Assembly: GCA_033584155.1 (NCBI GenBank)
Contig: CP138355.1
Location: 2,185,501 to 2,249,500, forward strand
Length of the DNA stretch: 64,000 nucleotides
From: Candidatus Electrothrix scaldis
GTDB lineage: Bacteria; Desulfobacterota; Desulfobulbia; Desulfobulbales; Desulfobulbaceae
Direction of reading: 5' to 3'
This document shows, piece after piece, positions 35,494-43,407 of the stretch (its first letter is position 1; each line of letters opens with the position of its first letter). The position numbers and the translations under genes are program-made. The notes under the pieces were generated by a model that saw only the letters and a list, made by a program, of their open reading frames with translations, was not told the origin of the DNA and made no database searches.

Positions 35494-35898
35494 ATGAAAA
35501 TCGTTACCTGGCTCATGAGTTGTTCTGTTCTGCTGCTATTGAGCGGCTGCTTTTATCCCGGCCCCCCTTATAATTCTTCACACCCTGGACAACCTTCTCC
35601 ACCGCATCCCCCCCAGCAGCCATATGGCGTCTGTGGAGGCATTGCAGGCTGGGGTTGCCCCTCAGGGCAATACTGTGATTATGGGATTGGGAAGTGTAAT
35701 ATGCCGGATGCCCAAGGCACCTGTCGGCTGCGTCCAGAAATGTGTACGCGTCAGTACGAGCCGGTTTGCGGCTGTGACGGCAGAACCCATAGCAATCCCT
35801 GTACAGCAGCAAGTGCGGGTGTTTCTATCAGTCATCCTGGCCGCTGCCAGGATACTCCCCCTCCTCCTGTCAGACATCGTCGGCACCGCCGGTATTGA
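35494..35898 (+). CDS. Lipoprotein with Kazal-type protease-inhibitor domain
   Basis: The signal peptide ends with lipobox LLSGC, then comes a proline-rich linker. The first Cys-rich block (CGGIAGWGCPSGQYCDYG) resembles a small disulfide domain. The second block (CTRQYEPVCGCDGRTHSN, then CTAASAGVSISHPGRC) is a clear Kazal motif with PVCGCDG. Kazal domains inhibit serine proteases, so this surface protein may guard against outside proteases. A short basic HRRHRR tail ends it. A GGAGG ribosome-binding site precedes the ATG, and an intrinsic terminator follows. Eukaryote-like Kazal lipoproteins do occur in Desulfobacterota and Myxococcota. Confidence 0.85.
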   Translation: MKIVTWLMSCSVLLLLSGCFYPGPPYNSSHPGQPSPPHPPQQPYGVCGGIAGWGCPSGQYCDYGIGKCNMPDAQGTCRLRPEMCTRQYEPVCGCDGRTHSNPCTAASAGVSISHPGRCQDTPPPPVRHRRHRRY

Positions 35899-35913
35899 TA
35901 AGCAGATTTTTTA

Positions 35914-35941
35914 GGGGCGAAGCTCTGGGCTCGCCCTTTTA
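35914..35941 (+). terminator. Terminator after the Kazal lipoprotein gene
   Basis: GGGCGA-AGC pairs with GC-TCGCCC around TCTGG, and TTTT follows on the plus strand. The stem overlaps the dispersed GGGGCGA palindrome family. On the minus strand (rsmA direction) the following bases are A-rich, so it acts mainly for the plus strand. Confidence 0.7.
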
Positions 35942-36799
35942 TATCAACCGTGCCTTGATAACCTGGGTGAGCCGGACAAATTCTTCCAGGGTGAGCTTTT
36001 CTGCTCGTACGGTTGGAAGGAGTTCGGCCTCTAGAATGCATTCCCGTAAGGTATCCTTGTCAAGCAGGCCAGTGGCGGAAAGACCGTTGAGCAGGGTCTT
36101 GCGTCGCTGACCAAAGGTACTGTTAACGATGCTTCTGAGCAGCTTTCGATCAAAATCCCCTAAGGCCGCTGCCCGTTCGGGCAGGGGATGAAAGGAGATC
36201 CGAACCACGGCAGAATCCACCTTGGGCCGGGGATGAAATTCCTCCGGTCCCACATGGAGAAGCATCTTCACTGTTGCAACGGTTTCCAGCATCAGGGTTG
36301 GTACGCCGTAGTCCTTGGTGCCTGGTTTGGCGAGCAGGCGCAGGGCCACTTCTTTTTGCAGCATGACCACAGCATAGTCTATCAGCTCATGTTGCTCAAT
36401 GAGTTGGAAGAGAAAAGGCGAGGAAATAGAGTAGGGGAGGTTTGCAATGATTTTCAGGCGCTTCCCACCGGAAAAACGTACCAGCTCATTAAAATCCGCC
36501 TTGAGCACGTCCTGGTGAATCAGGCGGACATTTTTCGGAAGATTCCCTTGCTCTTCGTGGAGGCGGATGATGCCGGAATCAGCTTCCAGTCCCAGAACCT
36601 GGCCCGCAGCCTCTGCCAGAGGGCCAGTTAAGGCACCCAGTCCTACCCCGATTTCCAGCGCGGTATCTTCCTTGTTCAGTTCCGCAAAATCAACAATCCG
36701 TTGCGCGGTATGCTGATGAACAAGGAAGTTCTGTCCTAGTTTTTTCGATGCTGCTAAGCCCTGCTTTTTGAGCAGGCTTTTACTTTTTTGGTACACCAT
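35939..36799 (-). CDS. rsmA: 16S rRNA dimethyladenosine transferase RsmA (KsgA)
   Basis: RsmA dimethylates two adjacent adenosines near the 3' end of 16S rRNA, a late ribosome assembly check. The 286-residue protein begins KKQGLAASKKLGQNFLVH, has the SAM motif EIGVGLGALTGPL, and the substrate motif IIANLPYSISSPFLF (NLPY). FHPRPKVDSAVVRI is the family's C-terminal signature. It is the third gene of a tsaD-DUF2062-rsmA run on the minus strand, with 64 bp before its start. Confidence 0.96.
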   Translation of the reverse strand: MVYQKSKSLLKKQGLAASKKLGQNFLVHQHTAQRIVDFAELNKEDTALEIGVGLGALTGPLAEAAGQVLGLEADSGIIRLHEEQGNLPKNVRLIHQDVLKADFNELVRFSGGKRLKIIANLPYSISSPFLFQLIEQHELIDYAVVMLQKEVALRLLAKPGTKDYGVPTLMLETVATVKMLLHVGPEEFHPRPKVDSAVVRISFHPLPERAAALGDFDRKLLRSIVNSTFGQRRKTLLNGLSATGLLDKDTLRECILEAELLPTVRAEKLTLEEFVRLTQVIKARLI

Positions 36800-36863
36800 A
36801 ATATTTTCTATAAAAAATGAGCCCTCTGCGAAAGGATGGGAGGTAGTATCACTATGTTTCGCC

Positions 36864-37430
36864 TTATTTGGTCGATTCGTCGAGACGTTCTGGCTCCTTT
36901 TTTATTTTCTTTGATTTTTTTGTTCTGTGATTGAGTTTATGCTTGCGCAGACGATGAGCCTGAAGCGTGCGAAAGAATTTCAGGGCAAAGAAGTAGCTGA
37001 TTATGCCTGCTGGGATGCCGATGATAGTGCCGCCAGTGAGGAGCACGGCAATAGTGCGGAGTCCGAGGTGGCTGAAGGTGGCTAGGCCGTCGAGCAGACC
37101 GTCGTTTTGTACGGCCAGTAAGACCTGTTGCAGATGCTCCCAGGATATCCTGCCAGGCAGCACAGCATTGCCCAGTTTCCAGGTGATATAATATTGGGGC
37201 ATAAAGGTCAGGGGATTACTGACCATTGTGCCTGCAATGATTGCGGCAAGGGTACTGACCCGGAAGGTAATGCTGAGCGGAATAATGAGGATGGTCTGTA
37301 TTGGCACCAGGGGTAAGACGCCCATAAAGACCCCAAAGGCAAAACCCTTGGCCAGATAGATTGGATCCCCTTTCAGACGTCGTATCTGGAGAAGATAATA
37401 TCTGGGCAGACGAAAGATACTTCGTATCAT
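36864..37430 (-). CDS. DUF2062 membrane protein
   Basis: The 188-residue protein matches the DUF2062 pattern: GDPIYLAKGFAFGVFMGVLP, then a hydrophobic hairpin (IPLSITFRVSTLAAIIAGTMVSNP cut short here) and a conserved NPLTFMPQYY motif. Another TM pair lies at IAVLLTGGTIIGIPAGIISY. The C-terminus is strongly basic and cytoplasmic. The function of DUF2062 proteins is unknown. Its ATG lies one base after the tsaD stop, so translation is coupled. It sits between two RNA-modification genes, but no functional link is shown. Confidence 0.85.
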   Translation of the reverse strand: MIRSIFRLPRYYLLQIRRLKGDPIYLAKGFAFGVFMGVLPLVPIQTILIIPLSITFRVSTLAAIIAGTMVSNPLTFMPQYYITWKLGNAVLPGRISWEHLQQVLLAVQNDGLLDGLATFSHLGLRTIAVLLTGGTIIGIPAGIISYFFALKFFRTLQAHRLRKHKLNHRTKKSKKIKKEPERLDESTK

Positions 37431-37431
37431 A

Positions 37432-38442
37432 TCAGTTCAAGGGAGAACGGGAAAAGGCATCTGCGTCCGGGCCAACTGTGGAACCGTTGGCGAAGTGGAA
37501 ATATCCAGACAGACCGATCATGGCGGCGTTATCTGTGCAGTACTCTGGGGATGGAGTAAAGCAGCGCAGTCCTTCCTCTGTACAGCGGGCCTGGAGCTGC
37601 TGGCGCAGTTTCTTATTAGCAGCAACCCCACCACCAATGACCACCTGTTGATGACCTGTTTGGGCAGCCGCTCGAATACTCTTCTCCACCAGCACATCCA
37701 CTACAGCCTGTTCAAAGGAGGCGCAGACATCTTCAATGGGCACGGGAATCTCTTTTTGTCGGCATTGATTAACATAATTCGCCACTGAGGTTTTGAGGCC
37801 GCTGAAGCTGAAATCCAGGCTGTCCTTATCCAGCCAGGAACGGGGAAAGGAGATTGCTTCAGCATTGCCCTGTTCGGCGAGCTTGCTGACTGTGGGACCG
37901 CCCGGATAACCGAGATCAAGCAGCTTGGCCACCTTGTCGAATGCCTCGCCAGCAGCGTCATCGCGGGTTCGCCCCAGCAGACTGAACTCCGTTGTGCTCT
38001 CTACAGCAAAGAGAGAGGTGTTGCCGCCGGATACCACCAAGGCAGTGTAGGGAAAGGAGGGGCGTTGCTCTTCTTTTTCCAGCAGGATCGCCAGGAGATG
38101 CCCGGACAGATGATCCACACCGGTGCAGGGGATGCGTTGAACCAGGGCCACGGCCTTGGCAAAGGTAAAACCCACCAGCAGAGAGCCCACTAAGCCCGGC
38201 CCCTGGGTGGCGGCAATCAGCTCTATGTCCTGAAGAGTCACTCCGGCATCGGCTAAGGCTTGGTTAACCACCGGCCAGATAGCCTCAATATGACAACGGG
38301 AGGCGAGTTCCGGGACAATACCACCGAACTGAGCATGCACATCAAACTGGCTGCTGACGACATTGGACAGAACGCGTTGGTCTGCTTCCAGGACTGCTGC
38401 CGCAGTATCATCACAGGAACTTTCTATGGCAAGTATGAGCAT
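37432..38442 (-). CDS. tsaD: tRNA N6-threonylcarbamoyladenosine transferase TsaD
   Basis: TsaD transfers threonylcarbamoyl to A37 of tRNAs reading ANN codons, working with TsaB and TsaE. The 336-residue protein has LAIESSCDDTAAAVL, GGIVPELASRCHIEAI, TQGPGLVGSLLVG and the phosphate-binding VVSGGNTSLF. RTRDDAAGEAFDKVAKLLDLGYPGG is highly characteristic (quoted in part: AAGEAFDKVAKLL, GYPGGP). VVIGGGVAANKKLR and YCTDNAAMI close the site. The tail ends within a base of the DUF2062 start. Length and motifs are normal. Confidence 0.97.
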   Translation of the reverse strand: MLILAIESSCDDTAAAVLEADQRVLSNVVSSQFDVHAQFGGIVPELASRCHIEAIWPVVNQALADAGVTLQDIELIAATQGPGLVGSLLVGFTFAKAVALVQRIPCTGVDHLSGHLLAILLEKEEQRPSFPYTALVVSGGNTSLFAVESTTEFSLLGRTRDDAAGEAFDKVAKLLDLGYPGGPTVSKLAEQGNAEAISFPRSWLDKDSLDFSFSGLKTSVANYVNQCRQKEIPVPIEDVCASFEQAVVDVLVEKSIRAAAQTGHQQVVIGGGVAANKKLRQQLQARCTEEGLRCFTPSPEYCTDNAAMIGLSGYFHFANGSTVGPDADAFSRSPLN

Positions 38443-38630
38443 AGGAATGATATCTCTCCGAGAATGCCGGGTTTATCCGGCTGCAAGGGCGACGAAAACA
38501 GCAGGTGCGGTGGAAAGCGCTCTATTGCCCTTTCCTGTCCGGTTCGTAATAGTGTACAGTGTACGAGCTGTCAGCCTAGTTTGTACGTTAAAGGTTAATA
38601 AAGTCAATATATAATACTCTATATAGAAAC
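38443..38630. other. Divergent gap between tsaD and moaA
   Basis: These 188 bp must carry promoters for two divergent units. The moaA side is AT-rich (TATATAATACTCTATATAG near 38608-38626), with TATAAT at 38610-38615 as a possible -10. I see no recognisable molybdenum-cofactor riboswitch. Confidence 0.4.
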
Positions 38631-39689
38631 ATGCCAACAAGAAAAAACAGCTTCTCCGGTACTGATCCGTTAGAAAGCAACGAGCTCAGGGACCTATTTT
38701 CCAGAACCATTTCCTACCTGCGTCTGTCGCTGACGGATCGCTGTAACCTGAAATGTCTCTACTGTGTACCGGAAGAGGAACGCCGTAATTGCTCTCCTCG
38801 CCTCAAGCAGAATGACCTGCTCAGTTATGAGGAGCTGTTGCGGGTCGTGCGGGTTGCTGTTTCTCTGGGGATCTCCAAAATTCGTCTCACCGGAGGAGAA
38901 CCGCTCGTCCGGAGAAACGTCATGGGATTTATAGACCAATTGGCGAAAATTGACAACCTCAACGATATAAGAATAACAACGAATGGGGTCCTGCTGGAAA
39001 AATATGCTGAGCCCTTGGCCGCAGCAGGTATCCGAAAGATAAATATCAGCCTGGATACGCTCAGGCCGGAGCGCTTTGCCCGCATTACCGGAGTGGATTG
39101 TTTTGCCCAGGTTTGGCGGGGGATTGAACAGGCACAGGCTGTGGGTTTTTCTCCTCTTAAGCTGAATACCGTGGTTATGCGCGGTGTGAATGATGATGAG
39201 TTGGAAGACTTTGCCAGGATGTCCCATGATGCGGCAATGCAGATCCGTTTTATCGAGTTCATGCCTATCGGTGCCTCATCCAGCTGGGATAAAAAGGTCT
39301 ATATGTCTTCGGATGAGATCATGGCCCGCATCCGCGAGATGGGAGAGCTGATCCCGGTTTCTCAGGGAAAAGCAGATGGACCAGCAACCATGTTCAGGAT
39401 GGGAGCAGGAGCAAAAGGAAAGATTGGTTTTATCAGTCCGATCAGTCACCGCTTCTGTGACCGCTGTAATCGGCTGCGCCTGACCTCCGAGGGGATGCTC
39501 CGTTCCTGCCTGCTGGATGACCGGGAGACCGACCTTCGCTCTGTTCTTCGCCAGGGAGGGAGTGATCAGGATATTCAGCAGGCACTGCTAGCGGCAGTTC
39601 GTAATAAACCCAAGGGGCATCAGATGGAAGATCGCCTGAAGAATCAGGGGGAGAATTGTCATGGGAGGATGTCGCGGATTGGGGGGTAG
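38631..39689 (+). CDS. moaA: GTP 3',8-cyclase MoaA (radical SAM)
   Basis: MoaA starts molybdenum cofactor synthesis by rearranging GTP. The N-terminal radical-SAM cluster is DRCNLKCLYC (Cys 38, 42, 45). The second, C-terminal cluster that binds GTP uses CDRCNRLRLTSEGMLRSC (Cys 276, 279, 293). RLTGGEPLVRRNV and NISLDTLRPERF are further signatures. The protein ends in Gly-Gly, which in MoaA inserts into the active site and is needed for activity. At 352 residues it is slightly long, with an N-terminal extension of about 20 residues. No other moa gene is adjacent. Confidence 0.96.
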   Translation: MPTRKNSFSGTDPLESNELRDLFSRTISYLRLSLTDRCNLKCLYCVPEEERRNCSPRLKQNDLLSYEELLRVVRVAVSLGISKIRLTGGEPLVRRNVMGFIDQLAKIDNLNDIRITTNGVLLEKYAEPLAAAGIRKINISLDTLRPERFARITGVDCFAQVWRGIEQAQAVGFSPLKLNTVVMRGVNDDELEDFARMSHDAAMQIRFIEFMPIGASSSWDKKVYMSSDEIMARIREMGELIPVSQGKADGPATMFRMGAGAKGKIGFISPISHRFCDRCNRLRLTSEGMLRSCLLDDRETDLRSVLRQGGSDQDIQQALLAAVRNKPKGHQMEDRLKNQGENCHGRMSRIGG

Positions 39690-39757
39690 GAAAAGAAAGC
39701 GGACGTTTTATTTTCCGAATTGTCTGATTTCGCTGCACTCAATCCGACCTACGTATC

Positions 39758-40057
39758 TTGGGCGTTCAGGGAGGTATAGAATATGTTTCCACGCACCATA
39801 GGGAAGTTGATAGCAATAAATACTTGCTTTTTTTCTTCGTCGTAGTCCTTGGCATTATAAAAGAAAGATTGCTGGTTGGTGGATACCTGAACAAAAGGGA
39901 CCTTGGTTTTGTTGGGGGTGAAACCGGGACCTTGGGCGAGTACCTCACGAATATTTGGCATTGGGATATAGCAGTCGGCACTCTGTTTTTTATTACATTA
40001 TGTTATCTGATAGGGAGTCTTATGAGCTTTTTTTCTAAATCCCAAAAGAAAAAATAG
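39758..40057 (+). CDS. Possible small membrane protein, weak
   Basis: An open frame with two hydrophobic stretches (KYLLFFFVVVLGIIKERLLVG and IAVGTLFFITLCYLIGSLM, each given in part) ends in KSQKKK, as in small membrane proteins. However, it lacks an ATG and a matching ribosome-binding site. A GGGAGG lies before ATG 39782 in another frame, which stops after 20 codons; this could be a frameshifted start. An antisense frame (39749-39961) is an alternative. I regard it as uncertain. The rest of 39690-40193 shows only the GGGACTCTCCCGATT motif near 40109. Confidence 0.2.
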   Translation: MGVQGGIEYVSTHHREVDSNKYLLFFFVVVLGIIKERLLVGGYLNKRDLGFVGGETGTLGEYLTNIWHWDIAVGTLFFITLCYLIGSLMSFFSKSQKKK

Positions 40058-40193
40058 GATCTGACTGGTATTTTTCTGTGATATAGGGATAAGACTTCGG
40101 TAAAAATTGGGACTCTCCCGATTTTTTTTCTACTTGAAAATTAATATTCAAAAGAAAGATGTTATCCGTCGATATTTATTCGTGAGGTTTTAT

Positions 40194-40769
40194 ATGATAG
40201 ATGATGGTATAGATTATCCTAAAGAGACGTCAATTCGGTTGATTATTTATCATGCTTTAAAAGATTTTAGTGATGATATATTAATAAATTTATTATCTGA
40301 TTCTAATGTACTGGTGCGTTCAGAGGCATCTCGCCAACTGCAATTGAGAGGTACGAGTGAACATCTAAGTAAGATAATAGAGTTAAGTCATAGTAATTCT
40401 GACATGATAAGAGAGATTACTGCATATACTCTTAGCCAGTACGGAAAATCAAAAGGAATGCCCCTGAAAAATATTATTGCGCCTGTCTTACTTGAGATGA
40501 CAGATGATTCATTTGCTGAAGTTAGATCTCTTGCAGTTCAAGGGCTTGGAAATTGTAGTGTGGATGGCATGGATGATGTCATTGAGGAAAAAATACTTAG
40601 CATGGTGAAAGATCCTGACTCGGGAGTTAGAGAGTGTGTAGCATTTGCTTTGCATAATTCTTCAGGTTCTGAAAGGGTACAGAAAAAATTGGAAAAATTA
40701 AAAAGAGATGCAAATGATGATGTTGTAGACTATGCAGTTATGGCTGAAGAACTTCTTAAAGAAAAATAG
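40194..40769 (+). CDS. HEAT-repeat protein
   Basis: The 191-residue protein consists of about five HEAT-type helical repeats (LINLLSDSNVLVRSEASRQL, VLLEMTDDSFAEVRSLAVQG, ILSMVKDPDSGVRECVAFAL). Each repeat has the typical D/N-x-VR-x-A core. HEAT solenoids bind proteins, and in accessory regions such small ones are often immunity proteins of polymorphic toxins. GTGAGG lies eight bases before the ATG. The gene is AT-rich compared with moaA, which fits transfer. No enzymatic motif is present. The immunity role is inference from size and neighbourhood. Confidence 0.7.
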   Translation: MIDDGIDYPKETSIRLIIYHALKDFSDDILINLLSDSNVLVRSEASRQLQLRGTSEHLSKIIELSHSNSDMIREITAYTLSQYGKSKGMPLKNIIAPVLLEMTDDSFAEVRSLAVQGLGNCSVDGMDDVIEEKILSMVKDPDSGVRECVAFALHNSSGSERVQKKLEKLKRDANDDVVDYAVMAEELLKEK

Positions 40770-40981
40770 AAGGATAAGGGGGAGGGCTTTTGTTCCTGGA
40801 AAAACTTGTTTCGGTAGCCTATGTTCGTTATAGGGAAGAAACTGGGGACAGGCCAGGATTAATTATTCTGTCAAGAAGCTTGGAGGATGTCTGAGTAGTT
40901 ACAAAAAAAATGACGACGATGCGGTCGGGTATAGTAGCCGATCTTTGGAATTTTACTCTGCGCTATTAAGGAACAGTTCTG
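40770..40981. other. Gap holding a GGGGACAG boundary motif
   Basis: GAAACTGGGGACAG occurs at 40838-40851 just after the HEAT gene. The same 14 bases recur at 44322-44335 after another small gene. Nothing else is recognised. Confidence 0.4.
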
Positions 40982-41155
40982 ATGAATATCTCTGAAAATG
41001 AGGCATCAAAGGCAATAGCAAGTATTTTAGGATTTACCAAACTTCAGTCACTAGGGGCTGCACCAGAGAAAATAATTAAGATGTATAATAAAGCAAGAAA
41101 AGGGGGGGTGCATTCCCAAAAAGTAGGAAGTTTACCTGATGAGCACATTTTTTAA
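40982..41155 (+). CDS. Possible 57-residue small protein
   Basis: ATG 40982 follows AAGGA by nine bases and opens a 57-codon frame (MNISENEASKAIASILGFTK...). The composition is soluble, with an amphipathic helix and a K/R-rich middle, and the frame ends at TAA 41153-41155. It is short and has no known relative, but the start context and amino-acid use look real. It could also be the front of a gene cut by later rearrangement. The next 230 bp (41156-41383) are AT-rich and show nothing. Confidence 0.35.
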   Translation: MNISENEASKAIASILGFTKLQSLGAAPEKIIKMYNKARKGGVHSQKVGSLPDEHIF

Positions 41156-41383
41156 ACTGAGTATATATATCAACAAGTTACAATGGCATCGCTAAAACCT
41201 ATAAAGAGAAATATAAAAACATTATGCTCAGGTAAACAGCGCAAATCATCCAAAACGGGGTGGTTTGATCATTATTCTAAATGATATTTTGATGAAGCTA
41301 AATATAAATCATCGTAAAGTTAGACAGATAAGCCTGAATAACATTTCTGCTTTTTGCCTACTTTTTGGGAATGCTCCCAAAAG

Positions 41384-41456
41384 GGGACAGATTTATTTTT
41401 ATCCAAGATTGTGAAATAAATAGGCAGATGAAAGAATGAAAAAATAAATCTGTCCC
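41384..41456. repeat. REP-like inverted repeat with GGGACAGA ends
   Basis: GGGACAGATTTATTTTT (41384-41400) and its exact complement (41440-41456) flank 39 bp. The GGGACAGA end is of the type seen in REP sequences moved by REP-associated tyrosine transposases. No such transposase is in the window. The copy abuts the group II intron remnant. Confidence 0.7.
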
Positions 41457-41461
41457 GTTTT

Positions 41462-41590
41462 ACGGAAAGCCGTGTGCGGGAAAACCGCACGCACGGTTTG
41501 ATGAGGGAGCATTGAGGAAGCAAGTTCCAGGTACACGTAGTAGCCGCGTGCGGCGAGGCGTCTGTAAAAAGGGCCGGGGAAACTACTGAA
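41462..41590 (+). mobile_element. Group II intron 3' remnant (domains V-VI)
   Basis: Bases 41464-41499 match group II intron domain V: an AAGCCGTGTGCGG arm, an A-rich loop and CCGCAC-GC-ACGGTTT with the usual two-base bulge. The catalytic AGC triad is present in AAAGCCG. What follows could be domain VI, and the stretch ending CTACTCTACCC (near 41598-41608) recalls typical intron 3' ends. No reverse transcriptase/maturase gene and no 5' intron end are visible within the window, so this is a fragment. The exact 3' limit is uncertain. Confidence 0.65.
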
Positions 41591-41644
41591 TCAGTGCTCT
41601 ACTCTACCCTATTATGCCTATTATTATGTCCCCTATTATTATAA

Positions 41645-42301
41645 ATGATAAATCCAAGTTTTACACGAGGTGAGTATTGGATACTCGCGGCAGTGGCTGA
41701 GCACCCCGTTGCAACATTTTGGTTGCTTCACGAAAGGCTTGAAGAGGCTTTAAATCGAAGAGGGCATGGAATATCAAGGCCTCTGTTTATTTTAACGATG
41801 AAAAAGCTCATTTCGGAAGGGTTGGTAGAAATTTTCCATGAGAGTGCTGGGGTGGTACCTCATGATGTCACTATAGAAAGAATTGAAGAATACTTTCCAA
41901 GAGATAAACCAAGATCTGGCGATTGGTATAGTTATAGGCTGACTCCCAAAGGCGGGCATTACTGGGAGTTATTTGCTTCTCCCTGTTGGGAATTTTATAT
42001 AACGAATAGGTTGAGTTATCCTGATGATGACTCAAATGTAGGTCTTTTTGAGCTTGTTGGTGCTCAAGAGAAATATATAGAGTTATGTTATAAGTCATTG
42101 GTTTATCATGAGTGGGATGTGATTGAGGATTCTATCCAGAAATCTATACTCAAACCCTGGCAGGCTACTTACTGGAAAGAGTTGCCAGTGGGAAATAAAT
42201 TGACGTTTCGTTGTCGTTACAAGGAGGATGATAGTGATTTTATTGTTCCTGAAAAGAACCATATGTTTCGTTATAAAAGGATTTGGTGCAATTGGAGATA
42301 A
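41645..42301 (+). CDS. Orphan protein with N-terminal winged-helix-like segment
   Basis: The 218-residue protein has an N-terminal region typical of winged-helix or PadR-like folds (EYWILAAVAEHPVATFWLLH, then SRPLFILTMKKLISEGLVEI) followed by an unrelated acidic and aromatic-rich domain (GDWYSYRLTPKGGHYWELFA). There is no clear ribosome-binding site; the start lies about 40 bp after the intron remnant, so the true 5' part may be lost. It is AT-rich like its neighbours. It might be an immunity or regulatory protein. No family is recognised. Confidence 0.6.
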   Translation: MINPSFTRGEYWILAAVAEHPVATFWLLHERLEEALNRRGHGISRPLFILTMKKLISEGLVEIFHESAGVVPHDVTIERIEEYFPRDKPRSGDWYSYRLTPKGGHYWELFASPCWEFYITNRLSYPDDDSNVGLFELVGAQEKYIELCYKSLVYHEWDVIEDSIQKSILKPWQATYWKELPVGNKLTFRCRYKEDDSDFIVPEKNHMFRYKRIWCNWR

Positions 42302-42318
42302 CTGTTGCTTCTATATGA

Positions 42319-42522
42319 ATGTTTATGGAAAAGAAAAATAAGAGACGGTCCTCTGTTTTCTCAAAGGATGAATCAATCAAGTCAGCCCCCTTTGATTTTT
42401 TAGGGGCAAATGGATTTAGCGTGGGCCACATATTTTATTTGGCCTTGTTGCTTGTGTTGGGTGGGGAGTTATCCCGAGCTGTGATTAGAGAAGGGAAAAA
42501 GGTGATATGCAAGAGTATCTAG
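42319..42522 (+). CDS. Small single-TM protein, translationally coupled to the next gene
   Basis: The 67 residues have a basic, soluble N-terminus and one TM helix (GHIFYLALLLVLGGELS). The stop overlaps the next start by 16 bases. The pair begins 17 bp after the winged-helix-like gene. No family is recognised. The start could be internal (MEKKNKRRSS, two codons later). Confidence is moderate because of size. Confidence 0.45.
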   Translation: MFMEKKNKRRSSVFSKDESIKSAPFDFLGANGFSVGHIFYLALLLVLGGELSRAVIREGKKVICKSI

Positions 42523-42737
42523 TACCTATTAGGGCACTTGTTATAGGTCTACTTTTGATTTTTTTTAAGAAAAAAGTTAGCCAATTGATTCCAAAAACTT
42601 TCGAAAAATTTCCAAAGTATGAAGAAGGCGCTAAGGTCTTGAAGGTAAAATTTGAGGTGAATCCAAATTATATAGCTGTGCTGGGGGTAGTATATATATT
42701 TATAGCACTTCGTACGTTCTTTGCTATCTGGAAATAG
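42507..42737 (+). CDS. Small membrane protein
   Basis: The 76-residue protein has two hydrophobic segments (LVIGLLLIFFKKKV near the start and YIAVLGVVYIFIALRTFFAIW at the end, quoted in part). The middle is basic (PKTFEKFPKYEEGAKVLKVK). AAGGTG lies close before the ATG. It overlaps the previous small membrane gene and is probably co-translated with it; together they could form a membrane complex or a toxin-immunity pair. No family is recognised. Confidence 0.45.
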   Translation: MQEYLVPIRALVIGLLLIFFKKKVSQLIPKTFEKFPKYEEGAKVLKVKFEVNPNYIAVLGVVYIFIALRTFFAIWK

Positions 42738-42845
42738 GGGGGGCATAACCCCGATTAATTCTCAATCCGAATCGCAAAAGAAATAGCCTGTTGCCCTATT
42801 TTTTTTCGAGCGCTATTGTCTGATTTTTTAACAGGAACAAATCTG

Positions 42846-43310
42846 ATGGAAAAAAAATATTTCGAAGGAAGAGAGTTTATTTTTTTGCAAGATTTTTCTG
42901 ATGGGATTGAAATGAATGTAATTTCTGGCCTGCTGAAGATGAACGGTATTCCACATTATGTTGAATCGCCAAACGTTGGGCAAGTATCTGGTTATTGCAG
43001 TGACCCTATATCAAGGTATCTTTTGTTCGTGGAATTAGAAAATGTAGATTTGGTAAAGGAACTTATATACCAGTCTTTTTATGACGAAAGTGATGAAGCG
43101 TATAATGAGTATAGATGGAAGCTCAGAAAAAAGCAAAATAGAATACTTGCTCCCCTTGCATCGTTTTTTTTTGCTCTCTTGTCTTTTTTGATGTTTTATT
43201 ATTCTGCTGTAGATATTGGGCTGTTTATGATGGGGGTCTCCTTTTCCTTTTTGCTGATTCTTGTGTGTTCTGAGCGAGCAAGCTACAGTAGGAAAATCAA
43301 AAGTGGATGA
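42846..43310 (+). CDS. DUF2007-like protein with C-terminal TM hairpin
   Basis: The first 75 residues (from EFIFLQDFSDGIEMNVISGL to the YLLFVELENVDLVKEL strand) match the DUF2007 pattern, a small ferredoxin-like domain thought to bind a ligand or partner. Two TM helices follow (ASFFFALLSFLMFYYSAVDI and LFMMGVSFSFLLILVC). I start at ATG 42846, which has AGGA nine bases before it; an earlier frame adds ten residues. Proteins of this type occur in toxin-immunity clusters and in general stress contexts. GAAAATTGGGGACAG follows the stop at once. Confidence 0.6.
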   Translation: MEKKYFEGREFIFLQDFSDGIEMNVISGLLKMNGIPHYVESPNVGQVSGYCSDPISRYLLFVELENVDLVKELIYQSFYDESDEAYNEYRWKLRKKQNRILAPLASFFFALLSFLMFYYSAVDIGLFMMGVSFSFLLILVCSERASYSRKIKSG

Positions 43311-43407
43311 AAATTGGGGACAGAGTCCGATTGATTTATTACGATTGACTGTTAGCTTAAACAACACTCCAAAGGGGCACCATCGAATTTTTTAATGATG
43401 CAAAAAG

